Assembly: GCA_026122225.1 (NCBI GenBank)
Contig: JANEZZ010001866.1
Coordinates: forward strand, 248,001 to 312,000
Reading direction: 5' to 3'
From: Heloderma charlesbogerti
Taxonomy: Eukaryota; Chordata; Lepidosauria; Squamata; Helodermatidae
Length of the DNA: 64,000 nt
Part shown: piece by piece, positions 23,201 through 38,200 of the stretch
Layout: each line of letters opens with the position of its first letter
Position numbering within the stretch: position 1 is the first letter of the stretch
Notes under the pieces: model-generated
The model's database searches: none
Told to the model about the DNA's origin: nothing
Seen by the model: only the letters and a program-made list of their open reading frames with translations
Program-made: the position numbers and the translations under genes

Positions 23201-26200
23201 AATAGTCCACATGGCTTCACCGTTCACACAAGCCCAAGGAGAACCCAGGCTCATTCCCTTAGCACTAAACATTGCTGCAGTGTTACGTCTGAATGAGGCC
23301 AGTTCATGAGGAGGCGAGGTGCCAGAGGCCAACAACAGGAGAGGGCTCTTGCCTTTGTGGCCTGCTTGCAGGCTTCCTGGAGGAATCTGGATGACAAACA
23401 GGGGAAGGAAGCAGGATGCTGGACTAGATGACCCATCTTGGTCTGATCCAGTAGGAGGAGTCTTCCCATGTTCTTGTTAACCATGATTTTTAATTTTAAA
23501 ACCATGGGTTTTAATTTTTGTGAACCGCCCAGAGAGCTTCGGCTATTGGGCGGTATAGAAATTAAATAAATAAATAAATGAATGAATGAATGAATGAATG
23601 AATGAATGAATGAATGATGGGAACAATACCTCAATACTGAGAGATGGTCTACCTCCAAGAACCAGATGGCAAGATGGGGGGGGGGGAGCTCTTGCTTTTA
23701 TGCCTTTCTGGAGGGCTTCTCAGAAGCACCTGGTGGCTGCAATGGAAATAAAGCAGGACAGTGGACTACATAGCCCTACGTTAGTCAGATCCAGCAGGGG
23801 TTTTCTTGCATTCTCAACGCACAACAGTTAAACCACTTTAGGTCTGTCACACAGGCTCCCCAGAGTTATTAGTAGGTAGCTTGGTTGAGAAAGGCACGAA
23901 GCCATGCTCCTCCGCAGCCGGCGCACAACATAAACCACACCAGGATGGTACCGCCAGGCTTCTCCCCTTTCACGTTTCTGTTTCCAAGGCCACCATGTCC
24001 TTCTCTGTTGTGCATAGCAACTGGAAAGACCCTACACATGCAGTGATGAAGGCCGCCAACTTGGATGACTTTAAAAGGGGAGTAAACAAATTCACAGAGG
24101 AGAAGGTTAACAATGGCTACTAGTCATGATGGCTACGTATTACCTCCAGTGTGCCTCTCAATACCAGTTGCTGGAGTACATGAGCTAGGGGGGTGCTCTT
24201 GCCCTCCTGGTTGGCTTGTGGGCATCTCGTTGGCCACTGTGCAAACAGGAGGCAGGACAAGATGGACCCCTGGTCTGATCCAGCATCAGGGCTCTTCTTA
24301 TGTTCCCTTACAACAGGGATGGGGAATATGTGGCCCTCCAGATGCTCTTGGATTGCAGCTCCCATCACCATCAGCTATGCTGGCTGGGGCTGATGAAGTT
24401 GTAGTTCTACAATGTCTTGAGGTCCACATGTTCCCCAGCACTGCCTTACAATGTCATTCATGAGCACCAATGCACGCCACCACCAGCAGCCACCAACCAC
24501 TAGAAGCAGAAGCGTGGAGCAGGCAATGGCTCCTGGGTAACAGGCCAGCTCACTACCCCAGTTTGAATCACACGTACAAACTCGCAGTTTTATTTTAGCC
24601 TTCTGAAAAATCACAATCGCTTAGGAGACAAAAGATTCTTGATTACCAAAAGGAGTGTCATTTACCAAAAAGGCCACTCAACACATCTGGTTCCTTTATT
24701 TAGCCACAGAGTTTCATCTGTATTTATTTTTTTTAGCACTCCACGCTGTCTCGGGTACTTCTAATCCAACATCCTGCTGGAAGATTAACAAGGAGGATAG
24801 AAAGAAATGCAAGCTCTGCTCTGGGATATGGAACGCAACCTTGTTTCCTTAAAATATCACACTGGAGCTTGTAGGCATTCGAAAGCAGCAACTGCTCACC
24901 ACAAACAAAGCCGAGCTAATTGGGTCTTTATTTGGCCAATGAACTCCACAGCCTCCAGTTACGCAATTACTAGCCTACTGCAAGAGGGACAGAAGGGGGG
25001 GGGGAGGAACACCTTATTTGGCAGATCTCCAGAAACTAGAAGAAAAGGAGGGAGAGAAAGCGAGGGTTGGGGGCATGGGGAGGTGGAGACAACACAAAAC
25101 AGGAAAATCCAATGGCAGAAAGCATTCAGTGCCACCCGCTCCTTCTGGATCGGCCTTTCCAAAGCTTTTTCACAGAACTGTTGCAGCTAAACAAACCATT
25201 CAGCCAGAAACAACGAAGAGCTGCTCCGGGAGTTACACCCATGTGTTGTTACTGCAAACAGAGGGAACAAGTACGGTGTGTGTCTGCATAACAGCACAGT
25301 TTTAAAAATAAATCTCTTATCAAGTTTTAGCCATAATTTATCTTATCTCTTATCTCAGTAGCCATAATTTATCTTATGGATTAGCTACTGTTTAAAACAT
25401 AGGGTTCCTCAACCAAGGCCGGGATGTCAGGAGTATAGCTTTAATTTGGAGACATGAGTCTTGCGCAAAGACAGGAAACATGACTATGTGACTTAGGACC
25501 CAGGACCCTGAAGGAATGCCTGATCCCATACCAGCCTGCTCATGTATCAAGGTTGTCTTCAGAGGCTCTCCTCCAAGGGCCCCCGCCATCCGAGGGTAGG
25601 CAGGTGGCAACCAGAGAGAGGGCCTTCTCAGTGGTGGCACTCCACTGATAGAATTTCCTTCCCATGGAGGCTCGCCTGGCCACACTGTTATCTTTTCAGT
25701 GCCAGGCAAAAACCTTTCTATTCTCCCAGGCTGCTTAAGTATAACCGTTTTTGCTTTTATTGATTTTCATTAGGGTTTCTTGTTTGGTTTTATTTATGTT
25801 TTTATTGCTATGCAAACTGCTCTGGAAACATAATGAAAGGGGGTATATACATTTTTAAAACCAATCAAACATTTTACTGCCAGACTCAGCACATGGGATT
25901 TTCCCCCAATAGTTGTCTCCTCAGCTGCAAATGTTGGTTAAAAGGAGACTAGATTCCAACAAACCCGCACCTGAAGTCACAGCTCCACTCCCCATCAAAG
26001 CACAATTGCATCACACAACCTAGTAGGCTGAAAAATTTGGAAGTAATAGTGGAAGGGGGCTTGAGAAACAAAACCCCTGGTCCCTGCCACCTCCACAGCA
26101 AAGTTCCCCTGTCCATATTCAGCTGTATTCTTGTAACTTAGCCACAAACAAAAAGGAATGGCCTTATCACATCATGGAATGATCATGGGGGAAAACAGCT

Positions 26201-29200
26201 CTTCCTGACATTTGCAGAGACTCCAACCACTTACTTAAGAGCAACCCTATGAACACCGACAGGGCCTGCTGGAGAATGGCTCATGGACTGTACCTTACGC
26301 AGAAGTAGTTGCTGCCCCCAGTGAAGAGGAAACACATGCGCATGCACACACGCGCACACAGAGAGAGAGAGAGAGATCAGGTCACTTTAGTTGCTCTGCG
26401 GTTCCTTCAAAGGTCATCTCTTTGTTTCCAATAAAAAACAGCAACAGCAGCATGCCCAGAATGCCAATTAATCACTCTGGAAAGAAATCAAAGCCAAAGA
26501 AAGAAGATAAGACCAAAAAAAAGTGGGGGGAAGAAAAGGAGAGTCTCGTTTTTCATAGCCTACGGATTCTCTGTAAGCATTACTAGGTTCAAATGCCTCC
26601 AGGAAGAGCAGACCGAAGCTTTCCTGGAAACTTCCCACACCAGTCTCAGCACACATCCTAGTTCACGTCATCATTGACCAAGGGGCGCCTCCCACTCAAA
26701 AGTAAAGGGCCACAGCTTAGGTGACTGAAACAGAGCCAGAAAAAGAATTACAATCTCCAAATCAACTATGGAAGCAGCAAGGTCAAACATAGGTCTTGGG
26801 TTTTGGTATACACACTGGATCAGGATTTGGGCCTGGTCTGTGAGGCTTGTTTTATTTATTGCTATATTTATACAGCGGTCCTATAACACAAGTTCTGTGG
26901 GCGGCTCACAAAACCAATACAACAGAAAACAAAAAACAATTAAAACTAAAACACAATTAACATATGGATCTTAAGTTGAAAGGTCCAGACTATAAAACAC
27001 AGGTTAGAACATAAGAAGAGCTATGCTGGATCAGACCAAGAGTCCATCTAGCCCAGCATTCTGTTCACACAGTCACCCAACAGCTGTCGACGGGAAGCCC
27101 ACAAGCAGGACATGAGAGCAACAGAACCCTCCTACCCACGTTCCCCAGCAACTGGTGTACACAGGCATACTGCCTCTGATACTGGAGGTAGCATATGGCC
27201 TTCAGGACTAGTAGCCATTGATAGCCTTCTCCTCCTCCAGGAATTTGTCTAACCCCCTTTAAAAGCCATCCAAACTGGTGGCCATTGCTACATCTTGTGG
27301 TAGCGAATTCAATAGTTTATGCACTGTGTGAAGAAGGCCTGGATGAATAAAAAAGGGTTAGGGCCTCAGTGATGCACGCTGGGTGGGTCCCCTCATCCTT
27401 GGATGACAAAAAAAGTTGTTTTGGACCTGGCATTCAGCAGCACATCTAGTAGGACAGGGGATAGGCTGGCAGGCGTATGATGTCAAATCACTCTTCCCCT
27501 CTCCCAGCTTATCCAACCCCCCCCCCCACATCTCTGCCTTCTTGTAACCATTCTTATAGGGGCACCCTCATCCTCTCCCCACATTAACTCAAACACTCAG
27601 CCACATCATTAAAACAGCAGAAGCCAGAACAGTCCAGGAAATTAATACATCCCAGTTCAGGAGAGACCACATCATCAACTTGCTGTGTAATGGCAATGAA
27701 ACTGCAGCTGTATCTTCTAGGAGAACACAAGGTGGACCTCAAAAGCTGGCCTAAGCCTGTAACCACCTGAGACTATCCACAGAAATCCAGCGTTTTTATT
27801 TTTTCTACAGAGACAAAGACTGCTGACTTCTTCCTGCTGAGATTACCGAACACTTTCTGCTCCCCCCTGACAGCTCTGTAGGTAGATCTCATTTTCAAAG
27901 GTGCCGCAATAACTGCTTCCAAGATGCATATAAAGCCATACTTACCTTGCTCACAGCGAGCGGTGTGCCAAGATTTAATTAGGGCTTGTAACATGCAATG
28001 AGATGAAAGGGGCGGAACGATCCAGGCAAGTGGTACAGCGGCTTTCTGATGATGGGAAGGGTGGCAAGAGAAATAATGAGAACCTGTGCAGCTGAGTGAA
28101 GCGAGAGACCGAGAAACCGACGAGGATACAATAATTGAATGTCACCTTTAACCCAACAGCTCAGAACCAAACGAGACATGAAAATAAATGCTGCTCCACC
28201 ACCACCATCACATGCCCACCCTGGCCACTTATAAAGGGGGGGGGGGTGTCTCTGACATTAAAAGAGCATGCACGAGAGAGGCCTGAGCTCCTCTCCAATA
28301 TGTACACACAGACACACAACGCCCTGCAATTTTAGCAATCCGAGGAAGATTGTTGTACCTTTGCTTACTCTCCCTGACGCCTGAATTAGCCATAGCCCCA
28401 CACTAGAAATGAGAAGTCACAGCTTCCCTTCAAAAGCAACTAAAACCAAGGAAAATATAATGCAGTGCTGCAGTGGTTGCATTCACATCTCACTCACTCC
28501 CTTCCATGGAGACAACCGGTCCTGTATAATCATTTAAAAGGTTGCCACAATGCGGACATTCTGAACAAGGTTTACCCCGATCTACCTTTCTATACTCAAA
28601 CCCATTGCTTCTTATTCCATCTGCATGGAAAAAAGCAATGTTACACACACACACACTTACTTCTTGAAGATGACACTTTTCTATACCTCTCATTTAATAT
28701 TTTCCCCTCTCCATGTCCAGGTCTTTCAAGCCTTTCTTCATGTGGTTTTCTGCCCACACCCTTCATCGTCTTTGCAGCTCAGACCCTCCCCAAACTGCCA
28801 GCATTTATTAGTTTGCTAGCACAGGTGCACACACACATGCGCGCACACACACACACACCCCAGCACATTCTGTGTCCATTATCTATCTTCTACAAGATGG
28901 CCGCCAATGGGTTAGGTTGTCTCTTAGAGAACATGCTTTACACAGACCTCTGCCGATGAATCGTTCTATTATTTAACAAAAAAGAAGTTCAAGCTGCTGC
29001 TATAAATAAGGACCGAGATCAAATATTTATCGGGGTGGGGAACACGCTTCATAGTGCGGTTTCACATGGTGCACGGTTTTGGAAGACTGAACATGCAGGC
29101 CTCCTTCCACTGCAAAGTTGCTGGCTGACAGAAAAACAAGAGTGACAGTCGCACAAACATTAACCAAATCCCTGCCTCGATCCAGCAACTTCCTTTCGGT

Positions 29201-32200
29201 GCAAGAGATCCAGCAGTGGTGGAGATCTCCCCCTTCCTGCAGTCACCACTGCCATCACCGGGGAGGGTTGCCCCCTTCATGTCGTCCCTTGGTGTGCTTA
29301 CAGCGGCTCCCTCTGCTGAAATGAATCAGGCACCCCATGCAGGCCATGCTCTGCATATGCATTAGAGTAAGGCTCCAGATCAGGAAACTCGGATTCTTCC
29401 CAAAGTCACCCCAATGAAGCAAAGCAGATCACGTTAGAGTCCCAGCCTCTTTCTGCCCAAGGCCTTGGAGAGGCAGGCATGGCCACTTGGCATGTATCAT
29501 GGGGAAATACTGGGTATGTTATACAGCCAGAACTGGGGTGGGGGAGGACGAGAGGCCTCTGATATCCATTTGCACATACTCACACAAAATTTACCTTTTT
29601 ACCTCCCCTTTTCCCCACTGTTCTGTAACCCTTGTGCCTCCCTTATTTATTTACAAGATTTATATACTGCTCTACATCCAATAAAATTCTCCAGTGGGGA
29701 AGGAAGGAAAAAAAGAATCAAATACAGAGTTAAAATCTTTAAAATCAAATTATGTTAATAAACCTGTGGCTGGTTAGTCAGGGAAGGCTTGTTTAAATAA
29801 AAATGTCTTCAGCAGGTGTTGAAAACAACATCAGTACCTGCCAGATATCAAAAGGCAGGGAGTTTCACAGGGACGGAGCTGATACACTGAAGGCTCTATC
29901 ACTGAGTGGCCTCCAAATGGACACAGGTCCATACAGAACTACCAGGAGTCCCTCATCTGACAACCTCAGTGACTGGCAGGCTGCTATAGGCGAAGGCGCG
30001 CTCTCAGATATCCTGACCCCACGTTGATTTGGACTCATATACCAATAACAAACCTTAAACATGGCCCAGTTGCAAATAGGCAGCCAATGCAGTTCACTCA
30101 GTAGCGGTGTTAGCATGTTGAAAAGAGGCAGCTCCCGACAACAACTCTCAATCTGTGCATTGTGCAGTAGCTGCAGCTTTCGGACCAACCTGAAGGGCAG
30201 CCCCACGTAGAGCGTGTTGCAGTAATCCAGTCTTGAGGTTATTAGCACCTGTATGACTGTGGTCAAAGTCGGTTGTCTACTTCCCCCTATGGTTCCCTTA
30301 CTTGTCTACTTCCCTCTATCTAACCCTGGGCACAGAACTGTCCGTTATGCTTGCATTATTCCGGCAAAGCACAGGGTTCAGACGTCATGACAAGCCACTC
30401 TGAACAACCCAACAAGCCATGGGTGCTCAGGGTGACTTGTTTGTGAAAAATAAGCCACCCTGCAGAACCCGCACCAGTTTGGACATCACGACAAACCACC
30501 ATGGGTGATAACTCATGTTGGGTTGTTCTTTCATGTGAACCAGGTCACAATCTGGCTTCTGAAAAGAAGAAAGCTTGGGAATGAAGCAGGACAGCTGTGT
30601 GTGGAAGGACTGTGAGGTCAGTTTTGATGGGGAGGCGGGGGGGGGCTTCCCTATGGCCATATGGCGAATCCGTGGGGGAGGTGAGATTTGAATTAGGAAT
30701 TCCAAAACTCACAGCTCACCCTCTCACCTGCTACACTACAATTCCCCATGACCAGTGCAAACAGCTGCAAAAAGTCCAGCCAAGGACTAGATAGCCATCT
30801 CAATGACAAAGCTCAAATCTGAACCCAATTCTAAACAGGCACATTGTTTACAGCCACTTGTTCCCTAAGATGACCAGCATTTGTAAATAAGCGGCCCTGA
30901 GGACACAGTAATTCCACTTAAAAAAAAAAAAAAGAGAACATCAGCATCCAGAAAAGTCTAGCGGAGACCACATTCCCATTAGGGCAGCTTACATGATATG
31001 CATCCTAATGAAGGAGCAGTAATTTCCAGGAAATCTAGAAGCCTTCAGAAGACTGGTATCTCATGCATCTGGAAATCTCAACCTTGCTGACTCACAGAGG
31101 GAGACAAGAGAGATCCAGTAAATTCTTAAATCCCAATATGGTTATCCTAGAACAAGAATAAAATAGTACAGATATTTATTTTTCTCTTCTTAAACACTAG
31201 AGTTTTGTGGATTAATACATACAAAATCCTAGGAGAAATTAGACGGATAGTTTTTAAAGGCCATGTTTAGAGAATTGGCTTCACACACAAAACACATTAA
31301 TCTAGGTTGGGGGGTTACTGATGTTTGCAAGATCAACCTCACCCTTAGATTTTACAGACTGAGTCACTAGAGGTTTATGTTAACATGCACATGGAGCCAA
31401 ACCTCATAGAAAGGAAGGCCTGCACAATGCATAACCCACCAAATGCGTAACCCACCAAAGTTAATGTAAACTCCCCACCCCCGTCACCATACACAGTGTC
31501 CTAATGGGGATGCAGTAAACCAGTTTTTGCTACCTTCAGCAAAATACTGGAGTGGGGGAGTAAAGTATCTGGCAGGCTGCAATAACTGCCTGGTGGCAAG
31601 GGCCGTAGCTCCGTGGCAGAGCCCCTGCTTTGCATGCATAAGGTCCCAGGTTCCATCCCCGGCATCTCAGGATGGCTGGGAAAGATCCCTTGCTTGAAAC
31701 CCTGGAGAGCCGCTGCTGCCAGTCAGCGTAGACCATTCTCAATTAGCTGGACTACAGCTACATGCTGGCTGGGGATCATGGGAGTTGTAGTCCAATGCAT
31801 CTGAAGGGCACCAGGTTCAGGTCTATACATTCCTAGAGCACTGAGGAGGCAACCACGAAAGCAGCAACTACCACACTACTCCCGGTATCCAATCTGCACA
31901 CACTTATCACATTTGTATCCTACCCCTCATCCAAGGAGCTCAGAGACATGTGCCTGGTTTTCCCTCTCCTCCCCTTGTTATCCTCACAACCAGCCTGTGA
32001 GGAAGGTTAGACTGACTAGTCCAAGGTCACCCTGTCAGCTTCATGGCTGAGTAGGGATTTGAATCCATGTCCCCCCCAGCTCTACACCAACGCTCCGTCT
32101 TAACCACAAGACCACACTAGCTCTCACATATAGTTGTTTCTATGTTTTGCCCCCAGCCCTGACACTTTGCCACCTCAAAACTATGATGCTTGGTGCCAAG

Positions 32201-35200
32201 CTATTTTTAATTTCCCACTGCTGCTGCTACCAAAGCAGGGACCTGCACTGTGAAACACCACACGGTTCTTTTGTAAAACCCTGAAGACCATGATCTGCAT
32301 TCATTCATGTTACATATAACTGATTGAAGTACCAAGAAAAAAGAAAACAAATACACATATATAGTATAAGACAACAGAAAACAAGTAAAAACGGAACTAC
32401 AATGTTTCTTCAGAACTTAAAAGGAAAAGCAAGTGACTGAGTTAAACATCTTGTTTTGTGAACCACCCAGAGAGCTTCAGCTTAGAAATGTAATAATAAA
32501 TAAATAATCTTTACAGAATTAAAACATTTAAAATATTTCCAAATGCATAACATCAAGAAAAAATATATGGATGATGTTTGTTGTTCCAAGAAGTCAATGA
32601 ATACAGACCATCTTTCCAGAAACCTACCTGTACACAAACTGGAATAACTTCTTGTAAAATAGCAACAAACAAATAACAAAGATGTTGTTAGCAACACTAT
32701 TTCCCAGACCTTTTTGAGCCAATCTGAAGCTTGTGGAATAAATTATTATCTCCAGCATCGAGCTTTGCATATTTTGCAGGAACCAAAAATTTTGTCTTCA
32801 ACGTATCTATTTTGTCTTCAACATATCCTAATAAAGTAATCTTTGGTTCGATGGTTAACTGGTAACAGGTAATTTACCTTCATTTTTTAACATGACCCCC
32901 AAAATATCAAAAAAGTCAGCATGGTGTGCATTTATTTTTTTAAAAGCAAACCTTATTAATTCTACCCCTGCAGCCAGTTAAAATCCACGTTTATCCCTGG
33001 AGTAAAAATCCAGCGAAAGAAGCTCCATCCACCCCCAACAAATAATACATGTTTTAGGCACATGGTGGGTTTCTATCCATCGCTAGCCTGCTTTTAATGG
33101 CTAAGTGCTCAGGTGCCTGCTTTGCCACCTGGCAAAGATGCTTTTATTGCTCCCACAATTCTTCTTGTATAGGATCATTAAATTATGACAACCTGCTACT
33201 GGAACACAGATCTGACACATATATTAAAACAATGTACACAAGGGGTCACGTGGGAACAGTGCCTTTCAAAGCACAGAGGTATCTAGGGGACCCAAAAGCG
33301 GGACAATGCATCAGGTGGCCATGGAGCACCCAGGGGTGGTCTGGAAGCAATTCCTCAAAGACGGTCGTCCAGGCATGAGCCCTCAAACAGAATGGGCTCT
33401 TTGCTTATATATACATATTTGCTTACAAAAGCTAAACACACGCTACACTGGCCTTCCCCGGCATGGCCACCTCCAGATGTGCTGGACAATAGCACAACAT
33501 TGCTGCAGGTGATGGGAGCTGCAGGGCGCCTGGTTTTATTTTTATTTTTTTATATTCGATCTGTATCCTGCCTTTCTACCAAGAAAAATGGCATTCAAAT
33601 GGCTTACAATCCTAAACACAATTTGTTTAAAACGATAATAAAACAATGCATTAAAACACAAAAGCACAACAACAACAGAATAAAAACAGCACCCAACCCA
33701 ACAGTCGCTTACATGACAAAGGCCTGCATGACTACAGAGGTCTTTGCCTGCCATTGGAAGGACAGCAGAGAGGCAGTGGACCTAGTCTCCTTTGGCAGGG
33801 AGTTCCACAGCCTGGAAGTGGCCACGGAGAAAGCCCTCTTTCACATCACCACCAAAGGCACCTCTGAAGGTCGTGGTCTCGAAAGAAGAGCCTCCTCCAG
33901 ACTCCTTAAGGCCCAGGCAGGGAGAAGATGGTCTTTCAGGTAGCCTGGTCCCAAGCCATACAGGGCATAACTTTATAGGCCATAACCAGCACTTTGAAGT
34001 ATGCCTGGAAACAGATTGGAAGCTGCTGGAACAAGAGAGTCATGTGCTCCCTGTAATCGGCCCTGGTCAACATTCTGGCCACAGCATTCTGGACCAGCTG
34101 GAGTTTCTGAACAAGTCTCGAATGCTGCCCCACATAGTTACAATATGGGTTACAACAGCCCAAACAGGGTTACAATAGTCCAAACAGGATGCAACTAAGG
34201 TGTGTGTGACTGTGGCCAGATCAGACATCTCTAGGAATAGGCGCAGTTGGCAAAAACGCACTCCTGATGAGATCTGGGCATCCCAGTTTAGGACTGAGTC
34301 CAGAAGTACACACAAACTGCAAGCCTGAGTCTTCAGGGGGAGTGCAACCCCATCCAGCACAGGCCGAGTCCCTGTTCCCTGATCTGACTTTCAATTAACC
34401 ACGAGCACTTCTGCCTTGTCTGGATTAAGCTGCAATTTGTTCACCTTCATCCAGTCCATTACTGACATCAGGCACCAATTAAGAACTAGAACAGCTTCCT
34501 TGGGGAAGCTTCCTTGGTCGGGGAAGGCTGCTCTACAGTATTTTTTAAAAACATACAATCCATAAAAAGAAAACACCACATAGGCTCTAATATTGTCATG
34601 GAATCTGTCGTTCCAATATAAAGCAAGCCTTGACCATCTCTGAGTGAATGGATTTTGCACCATCACGCTCTCCTGAGCTTGCACATAGCACATCAGTTTC
34701 ATCATTATAGCAATGGCCTACCTTCTATAAAATAAGTCTGAACTCCAGCTGAGGCCTTTAGTACTACATTTTTACATCATCAAGAAACAATATTTGTTTC
34801 CAGACAAACTGGAGAGGGTTCAGAGGAGGGCAAGTCTAATGGGCTCAAGTTACAGGAAGCCAGATTCCGGCTGAACATCAGGAAAAACTTCCTGAGTGTC
34901 AGAGCAATACGACAATGGAACCAATTACCTGGGGAGGTGGTGGGCTCTCCCACACTGGAGGCCTTCAAGACGAGGCTGGACAGCCATTTGTCAGGGATGC
35001 TCTGACTTGGATTCCTGCATTGAGCAGGGGGTTGGACTCGATGGCCTTGTAGGCCCCTTCCAACCCTACTATTCTATGATTCTATTCTATGATTCTATGA
35101 ATATTCCTCTCAAGACTGCCCTAACACACACACACACACACACACTCCAAAAAAAAATCCTTGCCTGGTACTAGCATAAATCCAGCAGGCCAGGAAACTG

Positions 35201-38200
35201 TCCTCCACTTGTGCCAAAGCTGAGCTCTCCAAACGTTTGCTGTACATGGTCCCAAACTCTTCCACCTTCACCAATGCTCTATTCACAATTTAGCCTTTAG
35301 GGCTAAGTCCTGCAAAAAAGGGAGCTCTGCAATATCTGGTCTACACTGGGTTGGGGGCTTATGGCAGCAGAAAAAACACTATTATTGCAGGGGAGTCCTC
35401 CTTTGTAATGGCTGGAGAGTATCAGAAGCTCTGTGGTACAGCCCCTGCTTTGCATGCAGAAGGTCCCAGGTTTGATCCCCAGGAACTCCAAGTAAAGCTG
35501 GGAAAGACCCCTCCCTGAAATCCTGGAGAGCCAGTCACCACAGGTTTGACGATACTAAGCTAGATGTACTGGCTAGAATCTGACTCACTATGAGGCAGCT
35601 TCCTATGTTCCTGTTTAAATCGGCCCTTTATTCAGATCCATGAGGACTAGAATATTACTTGATTTTTATGGGAAGATCATAGCTCAGTGGCAGAGCACAT
35701 CCTCTTCACACAAATAGTCCCAGGTTCAATTCCCAGCATCTCCAGGTACAGCTGGGAAAGATCTTGATCTGAAGCCCTGGAGAGCCGCGGCCAGTCAGTG
35801 TCGAAAATACTGGGCTGATAGATGGACCAACGGTTGACTCGGTGTAAGACTGCTTCTTATGTTCCTAAGACTGGGTGACACAGAGAATTCATCCTGCAAA
35901 GAAGTGAGTCGCATTGGCCTTAACACTGACTGGTCCCATGGAAAGCGTGGACAAGCCCCTACGGTTTCACCGCCACAGTTAATGTGTTAAGCGAGCCTGG
36001 GAAATTTGCTGCAGGAAATAAACTTCACAAGGCACCCTCCCTAAATGAGGAGTTTGATCCAAAGAGTATGGTGAAAACCCAGAAAAAACCAGATCAATCA
36101 TCCAGAGATCTAGTCCCTGGAAGAGTGCCGATACAGGAGGGATCTGCCAACATGAACAGAAGCCCGTAGGAAGGCACCACTGAATCAGCAAGTGGAAACT
36201 CTTCCAAGTAGGGAAGGCTCAGCCAATAGAAAGGTCAACTTCAATTTCATTTATTTAAATTTCTCCCTCAAGGGTGCCCTTGAAAATAGTAATATATCCT
36301 AGTTTCACTTCATCTTCATAAAATAACCTTCGAAACAGGTTGGCCTGCAGAACAGCCACTTGACAGAGAAGGGACCTGAAGCCCAAGTCTCCCACTTTCA
36401 AATCCAACCCATCATCTATGGCAGCCTTCCACAACCTGGGGCCCTCCAGATGTTTTGGACTTGAACTCCTATCAATCCCAGGTAACATGGCCTATGGTCA
36501 GGAATGCTGGGAGTTGTAGTCCAAACCATCTGGAGGGCACCAGGATGAGGAAGGTTAATCTATGGTGAGACATCCTGGCTCCAAGAGCTAAAACAGCAAC
36601 CATACATGGATAGACGGTGTACCACCAGTGGAGGAGGCATGACCACCCAACACAACAATCCTAAGAGCAGCCATGTTGGATCAGACCAAATGTCCATCTT
36701 GTCCAGCCTCCCGTTTCTCACACTGGGCAACCCAATACCTCCGAGAAACCCAGACGCAGGACGTGAAGACACGAGCCCTTCTCTGGTTTACTTCCTTGCA
36801 ACTGGTATTCACAGCTATAGTGACTCTGAATGTTGAAGTTTCCATTCTCACCTTGTAGAGCAAGTAACCACAGAGAGAAGAACCATGCTTCTGCATGAAT
36901 TGCCAGGAAAGGCAACAAAGAAATAAAGTGTAACGGAAAATAAAATAATCACTTTTTGAAGCAATCTAAATGCTGTAGCCGAAAGTACATCTTGCATCAG
37001 CAACTTCTGCAAGTTCATTATGCATTCTGTGAAGACTTCGTTTCATAGAATCATAGAATTGTAGGGTTGGAAGGGGCCTACAAGGCCATCGAGTCCAACC
37101 CCCTGCTCAATGCAGGAATCCAAGTCAGAGCATCCCTGACAGATGGCTGCCTAGCCTCGTCTTGAATGCCTCCAGTGTGGGAGAGCCCACCACCTCCCTA
37201 GGTCATTGGTTCCATTATTGAATTGCTCTAACAGTCAGGAGGTTTTTCCTGATGTTCAGCCAGAATCTGGCTTCCTGTAACTTGAGCCCATGATTCTGTG
37301 TCCTGCACTCTGGGATGATCGAGAAGAGATCCTTGCCTTCCTCTCTTTGACAACCTTTCAAGTCCTTGAACAGCGCTATCATATCTCCCCTCAGTCTTCT
37401 CTTCTCAAGGCTAAACATGCCCAGTTCTTTCCGTCTCTCTTCATAGGGCTTTGTTTCCAGTTCCCTGGTCGTCTTTGTTGCCCTCCTCTGAACCCTCTCC
37501 AGTTTGTCTGCATCCTTCTTAAAATGTGGTGCCCAGAACTGTACTCCAGATGAGGCCTAACCAGTGCTGAGTAGAGGGGAAATAGTACTTCCCAGGATTT
37601 GGAAGCGATGCTTCTATTAATGCAGCCCAAAATAGCATTGGCCTTTTTTGCAGCCACATCATACGGTTGGCTCATATTCAGCTTGTGATCTACAACAGTC
37701 CCAAGATCCTTCTCGCTTGTAGTGTTGTTGAGCCACGTATCCCCCATCTTGTAACTGTGCATTTGGTTTCTTTTTCCGAGGTGCAGAACTTGGTATTTAT
37801 CCCTGTTAAATTTCATTCTGTTGTTTTCTGCCCAGCACTCCAGTCTATCAAGATCACTTTGAATGTTGTTTCTGTTTCCAAATTATTAGCTATCCCGCCC
37901 AATTTTGTGTCATCTGCAAATCTGATAAGCATTCCCTGCACCTCCTCATCCAAGTCATTCATAAACATGTTGAAGAGCACTGGGCCCAGGAATGAGCCCT
38001 GCGGTACCCCGCTCGTTACCTCTCCCTAGTTTGAGAAGATCCCATTGATAAACACTCTTTGAGTCCGATTCTGTAGCCAACTCCACCAGATCGTTGTTTC
38101 ATCTAGCCCACTTTGAGCTAGTTTGCTCATCAGGATATCATGGGGCACTTTGTCGAAAGCTTTGCTGAAGTCGAGGTATATTATGTCTACAGCATTCCCA

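Noticed and set aside
23569..23617. Regular short repeats resembling an array of spaced units
   Set aside because: Plain AATA/AATG microsatellite growing from a LINE tail; no spacers, so not a CRISPR-like array.
31598..35872. tRNA genes at the heads of SINEs
   Set aside because: A and B boxes are present, but no cloverleaf with acceptor stem follows; each continues into the Sauria-type SINE body.
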